Of a stretch of DNA of 64,000 nt, positions 34,185 to 47,356 are shown one piece after another. Under the pieces are notes generated by a model. The model was not told the DNA's origin and searched no databases. It saw nothing but the letters and a program-made list of their open reading frames with translations. Each line of letters begins with the position of its first letter. The stretch's first letter is position 1. Origin of the DNA: Typhlomys cinereus (lineage: Eukaryota > Chordata > Mammalia > Rodentia > Platacanthomyidae); the NCBI GenBank assembly GCA_023101885.1, contig JALPQD010000016.1, forward strand, positions 13,051,134 through 13,115,133. Reading direction: 5' to 3'. The position numbers and the translations under genes are program-made.

Positions 34185-35424
34185 ACATGAAAATTGTGGA
34201 TGTACATGTTCACTGAAAAGTTCTCTAGTTTTTCATATATTTTAATTCATATTCTAAAAGTAATCCAAAAACAGTCTAGTATAGTTACTTAAGTGTTTTA
34301 GGTTAAGCAAGTAGTTATTCTGTAAGAAAGATTCTTATTTTTGTTGCTTATTGAAATAATTAGCTATAATTCATCAAACTTGTGAGTTGCAAATGACTAT
34401 AGCAAAATGAACATGGAATGCAACAGAAATGGAAGTCGTTGGTACCAAGCATGGCTATACTTAGCTGTGAAAAAGACACTTATACTTAAAACTTTTCTCC
34501 CAGAGCCTGACAATTTGTCATTAGATTTTAAAAGCTTTGACCTAGAACTTGTGTGCACCTAGTTTGAACACATATGCAGAAGTATGCAAGTGTGATTTTG
34601 TACCTCTAGATTTTTAATTCATTTTCTCATTCCCAGGTTACCCTGACAGTAATGGTCTGTGCTCCTAGTTTCCATAACAGGGTTCTACAGCAACGTGTTT
34701 CAACATTTAGTGTGCACTGGAGTAAATCAGATCTCTCATTAAAATAAAACTCCTTAGTTTACTTCCTCTGGTACAATTATTTCTGATTTAGTAGTTGTGC
34801 ATTTTTGAGCCAAGAATTTTAATTTGTGATAGGGTTTTGCATAACGTTTCAAGTTTGGGAACAAATTCCAAAGTGGGAGTTAGTGGTAAGCATGTATTCC
34901 TGTTGAGGGTAACTGACCTTTTCTATCAGTGGCGTCCACATCTACAATTTCCACCTTTGATGGATGAAAAATATTTATAAACAAATGTCTGTAGCAGACA
35001 TACATATGGAGATTCATTCCTTTCAATTATGACCTACAGGATATACAAACTTATTGCATGGTATTTGCTCTATATTAAGAATTATAAATTTTTGATATAA
35101 TTTAAAACATCTGAGGATGTATATAATATTATGCTATTTTATGCAAGAGTCTTGGTATCTTTGGATTTTGGCATGTCCTGTGGGTACAAAGTGATGATTC
35201 TGTTGTACCTAGTTTGTTATTAGATAAAATCTAGACATATTTTTAGTGAAAGTAAAAAATGGGTTCCAATAATTCATCTTGAAAATAAGAATGTAACATA
35301 TCTAAAGAATTGTAATTTGCTAAAGGGAGGAAAATAAAAATTTAATATATTTTACTGATAAATAAAATTAATTTTTCTATTTTGAATTTATTTTTAATGT
35401 GGACAAGATGAAAACTTAGTTAAA
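34185..35424. other. Unassigned AT-rich DNA
   Basis: No gene or repeat family is recognised. Confidence 0.45.
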
Positions 35425-35710
35425 GGGCTGTAGAGATGCCTCAGAGATTAAAACCTTTGCCTTCAAACAAAAGCATCTGAGTTCAGATCCCCAGATCCCA
35501 CATAAAAAATGCACACAGATAGCAGCAGTGATCACTCCCAGATATGAAAAGGTAAAGTTTGGGAAACCTCAAAGCATAGCAATAAGGAGATAGAGCAATC
35601 CAGAATGATTTCTAAAATCACATTTTGGTCTGTACAGGCAGTCACACTCAAGTGCCTGGTGGTATACATAAACACCGTCCACTCCTTCTCTAGCCCCAAT
35701 CTCCACAAAT
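35425..35710 (+). repeat. B3-like SINE
   Basis: The tRNA-like head is 'gggctgtagagatgcctcag' with a 'gagttcagatccccagatcc' B-box region. The body resembles that of 56832-57150 (a 'gatca..ccc' block, then 'agagcaa..gaatgattt'-type sequence). It is diverged and lacks a pure CA tail. Confidence 0.65.
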
Positions 35711-36239
35711 TCCAGATTTTATTTTTTATGCTCTAAATTTTACCCGTGTACACAATTCATTGAAGCTACAAAATGAGGCATGATCTGAGGGTATCGTCAA
35801 CTTTAAAATCTGTACAACACACTGCTTCAGTCACCTACTTCTGTCTTTAAATGTTTAGCAAACTATAAGACCCACCTTTCTTCAGAAATAGCCAAGTCTT
35901 TATAATAATGTTGTTTTCTTAGATTCTGAAATATTACTCAGGGACCCAAGTTTGAATGTAACATTCTCAGCTTGTGGTATTATTTTAAAGTTCTAAGAAA
36001 CTATAAGAGTTGGAGTAAGCTGGCCATTGAAAGTTATACATGTTAAGACTATTATTTCAAAAGAATTAAAAGATGAGGACACTGCAAAAAGTTGTATAGG
36101 AAATGAGTTTCCTAAACCACAAATAGGAAATCAACTTCACAAAGAATATTATAAAATACAAAGAAAAACACAAAAAGAATTATACATGATCCTCCTACCC
36201 ACATGCTTTCTGGTCTACATAGTGAGAATATACTTCTTG

Positions 36240-36375
36240 TGCTCATATGCCTGTTGCCAGAGGCCAGCACACTTCATTATCAAATATTTCCCGCTAAGGT
36301 GGACAGAAATTCCTCTAAAACTGTGAGCCAAAATAATCTTTTCTTCCCTTAAGATATCCTTGTTTCCATCAGGTA
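36240..36375 (+). repeat. 3' end of an LTR-like repeat
   Basis: 'ctgtgagccaaaataatctt' then 'ttcttcccttaagatatcct' is the standard 3' end layout of rodent LTR repeats with an AATAA-type signal. Only the last about 130 bp are recognisable. Confidence 0.45.
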
Positions 36376-36721
36376 TACTTTATTAGCGATTCTCCCGTCT
36401 CTCAGCCTTCTTTTCCTCTTGTGGCACCCCTTTTCTTCTTTTAACCTATGAAAATCTTATTACTTCTAAAACTTGGAACCAATAACTCACAGGTCTTCAT
36501 TTCTCTCTGTTTTATTTCCATTTCCATCTCTCTGCTTGTCCTTCTTATACAAAACTTAGTTTCCCACATCAACATTTCTGTTCATGTAAACAATAGTTAC
36601 TATGACTATTTGGAAGACAAGGCTTTCTGTTTGCATCCTTAGCACTTTAGCCAGCTAGTTGAGAATAGGTGCTCAGCGAATGATGGTGGAGTAAATTTTT
36701 TTATGCATGTGTATGAGATGA

Positions 36722-36936
36722 GTGATGACACCAGATGTATGTTTTACCCTAAATATATGGCGATAACCTAGATGTGTGGTGACATCCTATATGAAGGTAA
36801 TACCCTAGATGTATAGGAACACCCTGTGGTGATACCCTACATGTCTGAAGCACTATAGATGATGTATGTTGATATCCAGATACATATGCCACCCTAGACA
36901 CATTGTGACTCTAGCTATATTGTGACATCTGTGACT
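36722..36936. repeat. Degenerate minisatellite, about 19-bp unit
   Basis: About eleven to twelve imperfect copies of a unit close to 'gtgatacccTAGATGTAT' can be read in succession (for example 'gcgataacctagatgtgtg', 'gtaataccctagatgtata', 'gtgataccctacatgtctg'). Unit length drifts between about 17 and 20 bp. It is not part of any dispersed repeat I recognise. Confidence 0.8.
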
Positions 36937-38794
36937 TAAGACATCCTGTTTTCTCAATCCTCAGGGCAAATGAAAGCAAGAGTTGTATCTTCAACAAACA
37001 CATCATGTATACCTGTGTCCTTTTCCCCTTGTTTTTTTTTTTTTTTGTTCTGAGAAGGGAGAATAATTTTTGCTACATCAAAAATGCTCCCTTCTATATT
37101 CTGATTATCCACTTTTGCAGATTTTCCTCCTGCAGATTAATGCTTTTTGCCTTAATCTAATTTATGAAGGGTCCCTTTAAACTGTCACTACTTACCACAA
37201 TGATAAGAATGGTATCATTGTCAGAGTAAGTTACTTTACATGATAGAGAATTTTAATTTAAATTGAAAGATGAGAGTCCTGGAAGCTAAAAAAAAAAGTT
37301 ACTTTCCAAGGCTTCCTGGTTCAGGTTAACTCAGAATTAATCCAATGTCTGCAAATTCCACATTTTCAAGGCTCCCTTCCAGCCACCACCTTTAGTGTTT
37401 TATTTAACTTAGTGACTTCTCGAAGGAATAGCATAAAGCCAAGCAGAACTCATGACGAGGAGAAATCAAAAGTTTGGGTGAATTAACCACCAAACTCATC
37501 ATTGCCATCTTCCAACTTCTAGTCAGACAAGATATTCATAAAACTTTAAGAATTAACCATTTCCATCTATTTTTAATATAGTACATACAATTCCATAAAA
37601 GAGCAATTTTCTCACAATATGATTAACTGTTTCATGTCAGAATTACAATTATGCTATCTGAGCATCAGCTCTGTGCTATGAAATGGGCATTTCTTCTTCA
37701 TCACATTGTGGCAAAGTTGGGTTCTCTTTCATCTCATACTCTAGCTGCTGCTTTCCTACTCAAGAACACTCTTATTCACTGCAATCCAAAACTCAACATG
37801 CACAGTGAGGGTCCAGTATGGATGTAGATGTCTCCTTTGTGGCTAGCAAGCTGCTCTCACACAACCATAATTGATGGGAGACTAAATGAAAAAGCCCTAG
37901 TGACTTTTCACAAGCTAATGCTAGAAAACTAAAACACAGTAAACTTTTACATAGTTCTCGCATCAATTTATTTATACATTGACAGGGTGAAAAATATTTA
38001 AGAGGACATTATATAAGTGAGAAATAGTTATATTAAATATTACATCTCTAGCATTTGATATATTAATAGCTATCATGAAAGTTCTTTGTTTATATTTTCC
38101 ACTTTTCCATCTTGAATTAAAAAAAATTATACACCCACAAACACATACACACACACACACTCACTCACCAAATTTACAAATATTGAAATATTGTTCTAGT
38201 CCCATGGAATTTGGAAATTTCTTCTTTAGATAAATGAAAAAGAAGGGACAGACATTGGGGGGGGGCTCCATTATGACAAAGCAAACAATTTCTTTCTAAC
38301 AAAAGATATGAAATCTTTGAGGAAATATAAATCAAAACTTATAATTATTTAAAACAATGGACATTTGTAGATTGCCAATGGTTTTTGGAACACATCTAGA
38401 ACAAAAGTGAGAAAAAAATTGATTCAAACCACTGGGAGGGCTTAATAAGGCAGAATTAGCTAAGCCACCTAGTTTTTAATGGACAATGGTTTTCAAATTG
38501 TGATACTTTGTCTGCTCATGACATCAGAGCTGCTATGGCACATGACAAATTGAGATGACATTGGTTCTTAGAGTGGGTCATTAGAAGCTGGAAGGTAGAA
38601 GCTGAAATGCTCTCAGCTGTCCTCTGGTCAGTGTGTAGCATTTCAGCCAGACATTCCAGACTTAATAGCAGCATCAAGGAAAAATGTTGAATGTAAAATC
38701 TAGGACAATGCACTTGTGTTTTCAATAATTCACAAAGAATCAGGACCTCATTCTCTTAGGCAAAATAGGATTGTTCTCCGTGACATGACACAAT
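36937..38794. other. Unassigned DNA with small simple repeats
   Basis: No gene is seen. It holds a T run at about 37030-37047, a (CA)n stretch at about 38148-38160 and a G run at about 38257-38265. Confidence 0.45.
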
Positions 38795-39105
38795 ACCTGT
38801 GACAGACACTTAAAAAAATGATGTTACTTTTGGCTCATGGTTTCAGTCCATGGTGAGTTGACCTGGTTTCTTTTAAGCCTGGGATGATGTAGAACATCAT
38901 GGTAAAAATGCCTGGCAGAGGAAAGCTGTTCATGTCTCAGTGGACTAGAGACAGACAGAGGGCAGAGATGAGATTATGGTCTACATATATGCCTCAAGGC
39001 CACATCTCTGATGGCTTTTCTCCCATGAATTTTTTTCTTCTAGTCTCCATCATCTCCCAGAAGTAGTCTCAGATGAGAAGCAACCACTGAGATTTGGAGA
39101 AGAGC
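38795..39105 (-). repeat. MaLR-type LTR remnant, minus orientation
   Basis: The plus strand reads 'ttttggctcatggtttcagt', 'ccatggtgagttgacctgg', 'agaacatcatggtaaaaatg', 'ctggcagaggaaagctg', 'agacagacagagggcagag' and 'cctcaaggccacatctctga'. This is the classical antisense order of MaLR/MT-type LTRs. Confidence 0.55.
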
Positions 39106-39430
39106 TTTGGAGGAATCGGAGCATACCATAAGATATTGATAGATAAGTTTAAGTTCATTATGTTATATAAGAACTGGACAAAAAAAATGAAAGAGAAGAT
39201 AAAGGGTGGTGATGCAGTCATAAGATGAAATATAATCACGGCAAACTGTATAATTCCTGTAAAGGCATAAGAAATTTTGGTTCACAATGTCTCCAGATTC
39301 TGAAAAACAGCTTATATTGCTGTTTCACTTCATATTATTTTATTATACTTATTATTATGACACACAGAGTGGCTTTATTATGCATGGGAACCTGCCCTCT
39401 GAGTTGTTCTGTAATAAAAATCTATAGCAA

Positions 39431-39602
39431 TCGTGTGTGTGCATGTATGCACATGCATGTGTATGTAAGTGTCTCTATATGTGCGGTATGCATGCACATA
39501 TACATAAGAGTATGTGTGTTATATGTGCATGTGTGCCCATGTATGAGGTGTGCATGCTTCCATGTGTCTGGGTGCATGTGTGTGTGTGTGTGTGTGTGTG
39601 TA
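39431..39602. repeat. TG/ATG-rich simple repeat ending in (TG)n
   Basis: Alternating purine-pyrimidine sequence of about 170 bp, ending in a pure TG run at about 39580-39601. Open frames across it (for example 128 codons on the plus strand) arise from the repeat's low complexity. Confidence 0.85.
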
Positions 39603-42600
39603 TTTTCATAATAATGAGGTAATATTACTATTCTGAATGTTGTTTTAGCTTCTGTAAGTTTCATCCCCAGTAAGGCATTAGTATTACGTCCATAATTTGG
39701 GCTGAAATATTAGTGTGTGGCAACATCCTATCCACAAGATGGCAGTAGAGAGACAGTGTTTAATGACAAGATCTTGGTGTCCAGGCTGGGAAAAAAATTT
39801 TTTTTTTCTTGTTTGGTAATTCAATTTATTTCTGTCTATCAGAAGTGGATAAAGGGGATTTCAATGGCAGACAGCAAGGAGACAGAGGAAAGAAATCAGT
39901 GGCACATTTTTTTCATAAGAAAAAAATATACAGAGAGCTGTTTTTCTAAATCCTGTTTGTCAAAGTGACAATATTTTCACATAATTGCAATGCTATATGT
40001 AACAGTTACATAAACTTTATCAAGTCATGTCCTTATATTACTATTCCTAGTAATTTCAATTTGAACATGAAAATACTTGAATGTGCTTTCTCTTTAGGTT
40101 TGCATTTGAACTGTATGTATGCTCTTATTTTATTTTAAGATAGTTCAAGTTGCATATTTTGACATGCTGCAAACCAATATTTTTCATTCTCTTGTAAGTA
40201 AGTCAAGATACCTGTTTGAATAGCACATAAGTAACGGACAAGATAAAAATTCTCTGCTTGTTCACTTGGAGAACATAGCAGATTTTTGATAAAAGAAATT
40301 GCTTTTATGTGATTTAACCAAAAATGTTGTGGTTTACTATCAAAGTGATGTAAACATGTCTGGTCAGTATCCCCTCATCACAAAATTTGCTTACAGAAGA
40401 TGCTACAGCCAGCTGTAATTTTTCAAATATATATTTGATATAAACGACTGGTATTAAAATAGATATATACATATTTATTTATCAAGTTAGGTATTAATTG
40501 ACCTACTTATCAATCTATCTGTCATCTATTTATCAGTTCACCTATTGGTGTGCAGAGCTGTGATAAAAAAAGAAAAACAATATCAATATTTCAATGTTCT
40601 TCATTAATTTGTGATCATTTCACATACAATGTGCAGATGTTCTTCAAAAATCTTTAATATATACCACCATAGGCATGAAAATTCACATTGCACACTATTA
40701 TGATATGGGACATTGTGAATAATTAAGCAGATGTACTTTGTCTCCCTCTAAATCAAAATCTGCACTCAGGATTGATAACTTTGTAATTATCAAGTGTTTC
40801 TTTTATTTAATTACATTGGGAGAGTACGTCTTTTTCCACAGCATTGTCTGCTCACCCCCTTTGCTTCCTTTACTCCCCAAATATCAATAAAACAATATTT
40901 TTCTAGTAAATGCTTATGATATTAAGAGAACTTTTATTTCCTCACATTTGGCTATCACCTCAATTTTGTACCTATGAAAAATGAGGAGAATCTTGTATCT
41001 TTGAGAAATATTTAACTTGAGGCTTAAGAAATGACTCTCGCTTAAATATGTAGTATGTGTATATTTTAGTGGCATATGTGGGGACCAACTTCTTCCTGTG
41101 GGCAAAAGTTATGGCACTCTCAAGGGTTGCCAATTGACAGGAAGCCAAAAAGGGTTAAAAAAGTGTTCCTTTCACATTTATCCATCAGCCTTCTAATTTG
41201 TAAAATAAAGGATGACTTGCTATCATGTGTCACTATTAAACAATTTCCCAACATTGCTAATTATAAATATTGCTCAAATGTCAACAGAAGGATAAAAACC
41301 TCAGATAAACAATGGCATCTCTCCAATATTGAATCATTATTGTCTTGGTTCTATCATATTCACTTCATTTTACCAGAGCAAGTGCTGTTTATAATTAATC
41401 ACACTGACAATGATATTTATTTCTTAAATTCATTTACTTCTTTCAAACAAATCTATATGAGTCTAGCATTAAATATGATCAGTATGTATGGCTTCAGACT
41501 TGGGTAAGACCTAAACTCTGGCTATGACAATGCTGGATCAGCTTCTCTTCATTTCTATTCAGCATGAGAACTGTCTCAGGACCTCTAAATATATAGCAGC
41601 CTGAATGACATCCCAGAACAATTAAGTTAGCACCTGTAAGGAGTAGAGTCCTAGCATTGATTTTTTTCTTCAAAGCTCCTCAGTGGTTTTAATGCACAAC
41701 TATATCTGAAATTTCATGAGTAGAGAATGTAGATTAAAAAAGAAACAACAAGAAAGCAGCCATTCCCACCCAAATGTCCATTTAACTCTAGAGGATATAC
41801 ATATAACTAAGTATGAGGATCAAGCCACAGCAAGTCTTTCATGTTGAAAGTTTTCTTTAAAAACGTAGGACAAATTGTGTTTCAATACTAAAGATGCCCC
41901 CTTGTTTGGCAGATTCAAATGCTTGACTTTCTCCACTCTTCCCACTAAGACCCTGTTCTGATTCAGTCAACTAACTTTGCTTGTCTCTTTGGGTGAGCCA
42001 GTTGACTTCCATATGCAACAATTTCCATTTTTCTAAACTACAGGAAAAAGTGAAAATTGACCTTGCAGCTCTCTAAAGATCTGACCAGCTCACAATTTTT
42101 ATTGTAAATGGAAAAGACCAAAGATTGGTTCTTCTTTTCTTAATTTTTAATGCTAATAATTAAAAGCAGAATCCTAGTGGTAATTCATGAGGTTTTACTT
42201 TACTGTCTTTGGAGTGTAGATACATTTTTGAAAACTAATTTTTCTTCCCCTGAGCTGACAGTTGAGCCGGCAAGCAACCTTTTAAAAGCCTTACTCTGCG
42301 AGGAAACCAGCTTGAGTATGCACAGGGAAGACATGGTTGACCTAGTAATGAGGCCTGTACAATTGCATTGATTTTCCTTCTTGACCTCCCTTTCCATTTA
42401 ATCATTTGTCAATACTGGAGAAAGAAAGCTGTAGAATTTAATTTTTTTTAGCAACTGGAAAAAATACAACTTGTCCAAGAGAAGGAACTTGGAAGGCTAT
42501 TTTGACATAGAGTCGAAGCATTAAGTAAAAATACTTTTCTCAGTTCTTATGCTGAATATAAGCTTGTAGACTCACACAATTTTTCTACTTTTACAAGGAT

Positions 42601-43785
42601 ATTGAGTATTCATCCAAGCTTCCCTCCTTCCCACTCAACCTCACCCTTCTGCCCATATGCTTCTGTGAACTCCCGGGTTCACTCTAGCTTGTCTACTCCT
42701 GTGGGGTTCAGGCCTCCGTGGTATATCAAGATACTTCTCTTCAGGCCACTCCACTGATATGTGCATTTCCCTTCACTTATCCAGCTTTAGACCCAAAGAT
42801 TTCCATTGTAAGTTCCAATTCTATGGGTATGATAACAGCTACCAAATACCACTTCAAAGTACTGTCTTCCTACTTATAGGTTTATTAGCTGTTTTACTTA
42901 TTAATCTATTTCTTTACATTTTTTAGGTTCTTGTTCTAGTTTACAGTAATAAGGATGGATATCATTCTGACAAGTGTTCTTGAATCCAGTCAGAAAGCTG
43001 TTGGTTTTCTCCTTGGTATTCATGCCACCATTATACTGGTGGTCACCTGTTGCCATTCAAACAATTTTTTTTACATTCTGTTTTTTTTGAACTGTGATTG
43101 ACTTTACTCTTATTTTCCTTCCATGTGATATCTAGACTTCCTTCTCTTGGTCTTCCTATTCTCTATTCCTAGAAATGTAGAATCATCTGACATATTGTAA
43201 ATGTTATATATGTGAAGTATCTCAATATGATTCCAACAAATATATTATCCTTTTACAAGGTTAGGCGTCCATTGCCAGTAGAAAATGCCAAATACATAAT
43301 TGCACAATTGTCTCATCATTATGCTATTTGGCTTACTTGTAAGTCTGTAATTTCTTCAAGGTCATAGCATTTCCTCCTTCATCTTCACTACTACAGGCAT
43401 ACTATCATATCCAATAATACAGTAATAAGGTTTTAGACATTAAATAATAATTAAGAAATATTTCTAATATTTTACACGAAGATAAAAATGCAAACCAATA
43501 TCGTCATTTCAAAAATGTGCCATTTTTACATAAAAAAGCATTTTACACAGAAAAGAATCAAATCCTAAACATACTAACTGCTGAAGGCAAGATGGGAATA
43601 AATGAGCCATATTAGAAGCCAGCATTTGTATAATACTTGTGCATGGGTACAATATTGATTTGGGAGATGTTTTTAAGTTTATCTTTGGAAACTGTGAGAC
43701 CCTTAGTAGTAATAAACCATTTGTGCAGGTACTGGTGAGTAGATGTGAATCAACAATTTTTCTTCTGGTGAAAGAATGAAGTAAG
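39603..43785. other. Unassigned DNA, about 4.2 kb
   Basis: No recognisable repeat. It includes a 143-codon plus frame at 41076-41507, the longest open frame in the window outside L1 and simple repeats. That frame has no motif I recognise. Confidence 0.45.
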
Positions 43786-43956
43786 TGGGTTGACAAGATG
43801 GCCCATCTGGTAAAAGCACTTGCCACCAAGCTTGATGATATGATGTTCTGAATTGGATCTCTGGATCTCCCATGGTGGGAGGAAAGAAGTGACTCACACA
43901 AGTTTCATCTGACCTCCACACATATGGTGTGGCAACCATGCACCTGTGCACGCATG

Positions 43957-44006
<50 letters not shown>

Positions 44007-44035
44007 AACACACACACACACAAAGTAAATACGAG
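43786..44035 (+). repeat. B2/B3-superfamily SINE with (CA)n tail
   Basis: Head 'gggttgacaagatggcccat', body 'ggtgggaggaaagaagtgac' and 'catctgacctccacacatat', then a CG/CA tail running to about 44022. The (CA) tract is about 60 bp with one TAAA interruption. Confidence 0.72.
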
Positions 44036-45838
44036 TCCACAAAAAACTATAAAAAGAACAAGTGAAATATAAAAATTATCTGGTTATAGGCATACCTAAA
44101 CTGTAGCAGCACGACTAAGCATTTTGAAACTAAGTTAATGTAGAGAATAAAGTCCCAATAACAAGAGCATATACTCCTCTTGTGGTGTACATATGAAGCT
44201 CTGCACTTTAACTCATTTTTTTTTTCTCAAGCCCATTTCATCATACAGTATATATGTACGTTTGCACATATTGCAACAAAGATGCATGATAATCTACAAA
44301 GATGAAGTAATCTTAGAGTGGCATGAACTCCATGAAACTATTTTGACATACTGATCTAAACACAGATGTTATACCCCATTTCTCCTCTTAAGTATCAGTA
44401 AACTTCAGACAAGTTCTTGTGATATGATGATGATCTCTTGATCTATCCACTTGTCCTTTGGAATATGAGATATTTCATAGCAGGGACTTGAAATCATACT
44501 CATGTTTATTTCTCTAGTGTATATGCATACTTTCTTGTATGCTTGTGTGCTTGTAGATTTAGGTAAAATTTTTCATGCATTTGTGATTTCCTGAATGCAT
44601 GAAAGTAAATATGGAATATTATTTAGAAGTCTATGTCTAAAGACTCCTTTTTTACATATCTACTCCTAGATGGTATTTAAATGAAAATGAATGTTCTCGG
44701 GGTTTTGAACATCATTTTTGTAATTAGAACCTCTATCTCTAGTGCTATGGAATATCACACTTGTGATATTGACCTACTTTAGAAAGATAAAACAGCAGAA
44801 TACAGCGCAAAATATCTTTTTCAACTACAAATAAGATTTGAAAATGCAGAAAGTTCAGAAGACATCACAAAAATCAGGGGTAAAATAGGTCTATTTAAAG
44901 CAGAAAAAAAAGAAATACTGTATTTCTTACTGGATATATACATACATAGCAAACAAATTGGAAGGGTTTTTAAAGACACACAACCTGTTTCCTTACTCTT
45001 ATTCCTTTTTCCTGGTGGTGCACATACAAGGTTTTATTCATCCTTGATATACACCTCAAATAGTGTTCACATACTGATTGGATATTCATTCTTAGGTAGT
45101 AAAAAATGACTGGTTATAAATAGTCCTATCTGTGTTCTGACCTTCAGCAGTAACTACAGTCCTGAATATCAGTGTTATACGATGATTTTCTTGTATATAC
45201 ATTTATTTAAATGAACAAATACAGAAATTTTTATTTGTACTGGAGACCTTTCTCCAGATTTAGAGTTAGTATATCCATTTATTTTGTTCTATGAGTGTGG
45301 TATATGCACCCTTAAAAATGAAAACATTATGACTCTGATACTTCAAGTGCTACCAGAAGACAAACCCACACCTCATATTTCCTTCCAAAATGCATTCGCT
45401 AAAGACCTTGACTTCTCTCACAGTTTCCCATTATCTAGTATTTAATGAATGGAAAACTCAAGTCCTCCAGAAATTTCTGACAGACTATCCATCTTTCAAA
45501 ATTATTCACAAGGTAGGTAAAAATCTGCTGAAATGAGTAGACAATGAAAATATTGTCCATATACACAAAGTAATTTTTTCACCTGCAAAGAAAAATGTGA
45601 ACTTGTGAAAGTAGAAGAAAATGGATAGAACTGGAAAATAATTGATCATGTGAAGTAACTTAGGCCCCCAAAGACAAATATAGCATTACTTCTTTCAATG
45701 TGGTTCTTAAGTATTAACTGCTAAATATGTGTTTTAAGGTGGGAGTAAAACAGAAAGTGGCCAATTAGATGGGGGAAAATGGACTTTAAGGGAGGAAGGT
45801 ATGAAAGATAACAGAGAATGCTAGATAGGAATGTGGAA
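44036..45838. other. Unassigned AT-rich DNA
   Basis: No gene or repeat family is recognised. Confidence 0.45.
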
Positions 45839-46030
45839 GGGGGCTTGTAAGATAGCTCAGTAAGGAAACGTGCTTTCCCCAAAGTTTGAACACCCAAGTA
45901 CACTTCCTGAACTCACACGATGGGAGGAGAGAACTGATCTGACTCATACAAGTTGTCTTATGATATCCACATGCGTGCAGGGGCCAGCCAGCACACGTGC
46001 ATATACCCACATCACTCACCCACACAGACA

Positions 46031-46084
<54 letters not shown>

Positions 46085-46090
46085 GCAACA
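45839..46090 (+). repeat. B2/B3-superfamily SINE with (CA)n tail
   Basis: Head 'gggcttgtaagatagctcag', body 'gatgggaggagagaactgat' and 'acaagttgtcttatgatatc', and a tail with a CA run at 46032-46084. Same family as 43786-44035. Confidence 0.72.
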
Positions 46091-47333
46091 AAAGCATAGA
46101 AAATATTGAACAAAACAATAAAGTGGGAAGGGAGATACTGGGTACACAAATGAGAAGTGTGGAAAGTGGGATAAAGGAAATGGATGATAAGAGGTAAGGA
46201 CTCAATCAACCTACATGAAGTATACATGAAATTGATGTAAGGAAACCTTTTAAGTGGTGAGTTAATTAAAAAATAAGGTAAAATAAAAGGAATAATAATA
46301 AAAGAACCAACCCACTGGAACTGGGGAAAAAGGCAGTTTTTCTCTGTCTTACAATACTGCACCATTCCATGTGTACAAGTGCTGATCCAATCTGAACCTT
46401 CAGTACTCCCTGTACTGTCTCTTGTTCATCCTCATGGTCATGTGGCCTCTATGTAAATAAAACTCAATTGGTGAGTTCATTCCATCACCAATGTGTGTAG
46501 TTCTTAATTTTGAGAATGATAAATTTTCTTAATATTAACTGGGGCAGTTGGAAGTTGATGTTCTCTTCCCTCAGCAGGAATAGATGTCTATCATACTTGC
46601 TAGTTGTGATTGATTGGTGAGATTTAATGGCAAGGTATTACATGGAAGTTCCTCTCATATCTAGGTGAGCCTTTGAAAATCCTGGCATGGTACTCAGCTA
46701 TCCCGCTGTGTGCAATGGTAGTCAGAGGAACATGCCTTACATTGCAAATTCCATATGACATTTCACATTTATTTCCAGAAACAAATACTTTTACACAGAA
46801 TATTCTGTTCAGCTAAATTATATTACATTAAGTTGTGCATTTGCCTTTCCTGATGTGTACAGATTAATAAAACATTGATTAAATTAGCTAATTCTGAATC
46901 TTTAAATGGCAGTCATTATTGTCTGTATGAAAACATAAATAATTGTATAAAATTGCAAGTATATGCACTTAGAATTACTTCTATTTTAAAGTAAAATCAT
47001 AAGTGAATTCTTGATTTAACATGCCCACTGTCAGTCCCACTTAATTTATAAAAGTTGCATCAAGAACCCCTTCATTGTATCCATGAGTGTGTTTGCATGC
47101 CATGCTACCATTTATTGAGTGTTTTAATAAGAAAATATAAATGTATTAAGTAAAATGTAGGGTTCATCTGTCTGTGGTACTATTTTCTGTCCTCTGGTAT
47201 GCATAGTGTAATTGTGTTTACCTTTCTAGTGTTCAATATAATTACATGCAAACATATATTATTATCTCTTATCATCAGATTTTTGGACATTATGTATGTT
47301 AGAATGCCTATATTAGTTTAGACACAAAAAAGT

Positions 47334-47356
47334 GAGAGAGAGAGAGAGAGAGAGAG
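47334..47356. repeat. (GA)n microsatellite
   Basis: Pure GA dinucleotide run of 23 bp. Confidence 0.9.

Noticed and set aside
39225..39664. 128-codon plus frame and 80-codon minus frame
   Set aside because: Much of each frame is TG/CA simple repeat; the Cys/Val/His/Thr periodicity follows from the repeat.
43509..44023. Minus frames of 130 and 106 codons
   Set aside because: They read the antisense of a B2/B3-type SINE and its CA tail.
45786..46365. Minus frames of 139 and 117 codons
   Set aside because: They overlap the SINE at 45839-46090 and its CA tail; the 'VCVCV' run marks low complexity.
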